From contig NZ_LIPQ01000075.1 in the NCBI RefSeq assembly GCF_001418135.1, positions 1 to 49,345 on the forward strand: a DNA stretch of 49,345 bases. The letters run 5' to 3'. Position 1 is the stretch's first letter. Every line of letters starts with the position of its first letter. Positions 49,163 through 49,345 of the stretch are shown here, piece after piece. Below the pieces are notes generated by a model, which saw only the letters and a list, made by a program, of their open reading frames with translations, had not been told where the DNA came from and searched no databases. The stretch comes from Streptomyces aureus. GTDB lineage: Bacteria > Actinomycetota > Actinomycetes > Streptomycetales > Streptomycetaceae. The position numbers and the translations under genes are program-made.

Positions 49163-49345
49163 CCAATCCCCCTGGCGTCACCCGAGTCGATGAGACGACC
49201 AATTTAGAGCAGGTCGCCACGACTGCGTAGGGACTGAAGGCCACCAGCTGCCCACTCACGACTAGATGCTCCGCCATATTGATCAGAAACGGTTTGGGTT
49301 CTGGGTCGTTGGTGGGGTGTGAGTGATCTGGTGGGGGATGCGCGG
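49163..49345 (+). other. Possible start of another insertion sequence at window edge
   Basis: GTTTGGGTTCTGG at 49292-49304 also occurs, inverted, near the right end of the ISL3 element (47624-47636). A GTG at 49319 begins an open frame that runs out of the window (MSDLVGDAR). This could be the left end and transposase start of another element. The evidence is short. Confidence 0.3.

Noticed and set aside
1..49345. CRISPR array or biosynthetic gene cluster
   Set aside because: No regularly spaced repeats, Cas-like proteins, or PKS/NRPS/terpene-type enzymes were seen.

Overview
The window is GC-rich actinobacterial DNA, most likely Streptomyces. Evidence: very high third-codon-position GC, frequent GTG starts, translationally coupled genes, DUF6233, DUF4259 and hydrophobic-protein families common in that genus, and remnants of a Streptomyces telomere terminal protein gene (tpg). 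An initiator tRNA argues for chromosome rather than plasmid. The density of decayed insertion sequences, broken genes and orphan immunity genes fits a chromosome arm or other plastic region.

Region 1 (1-4.5 kb) is debris and accessory genes: the start of an NfeD-like membrane protein, a gutted alpha/beta hydrolase, a pseudogene in which the start of a TrkH/KtrB potassium channel is joined to the end of KtrA, two coupled small membrane proteins, an Imm21-type immunity protein and a PucR-type regulator. Region 2 (4.7-14.1 kb) is the most striking gene cluster: membrane protein, flotillin, a 1,618-residue AAA+ ATPase, a small zinc ribbon protein, NfeD and a stomatin-type SPFH protein, all on the + strand. 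It looks like one membrane-microdomain system built around an ATPase. Region 3 (14.5-20.6 kb) handles monovalent cations: a sodium:amino-acid symporter, NhaA, a CPA1 Na+/H+ antiporter with a CBS-domain partner, and a STAS protein.

A 19-bp leader motif, GCCGGGAAGYCTGGTCGGC, preceded by GGTGN, occurs four times, always 32-51 nt before a start codon: before nhaA, the CPA1 antiporter, the STAS gene, and the membrane-protein pair that follows the broken potassium-uptake locus. It can form two competing hairpins and begins 7-9 nt after a -10-like hexamer in three of the four copies. I do not recognise it as a named family; it is my leading candidate for an undescribed cis-regulatory RNA.

Region 4 (20.7-30.1 kb) opens with an ISL3-type insertion sequence that has 83-bp imperfect terminal inverted repeats and carries an Imm10 immunity gene as passenger. 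Next comes a segmental duplication of DUF6233 gene, small gene and Ku end-joining gene, with one Ku copy decayed, around tRNA-fMet. CsbD, a small hydrophobic protein and a toxin-antitoxin-like pair follow. Region 5 (30.1-37.4 kb) has a broken IS5 element, an AraC regulator, a small secreted protein, an ABC ATPase/permease pair, and ISL3 and IS21 fragments. Region 6 (37.4-49.3 kb) has a three-gene ECF-sigma operon, a perfect 36-bp palindrome, the broken tpg homologue, a hypothetical protein, one complete and one truncated FG-GAP/VCBS protein, DUF4259, an intact ISL3 transposase and a membrane Ser/Thr kinase.

Functions are assigned by recognising protein sequence; no database search or folding program was run.
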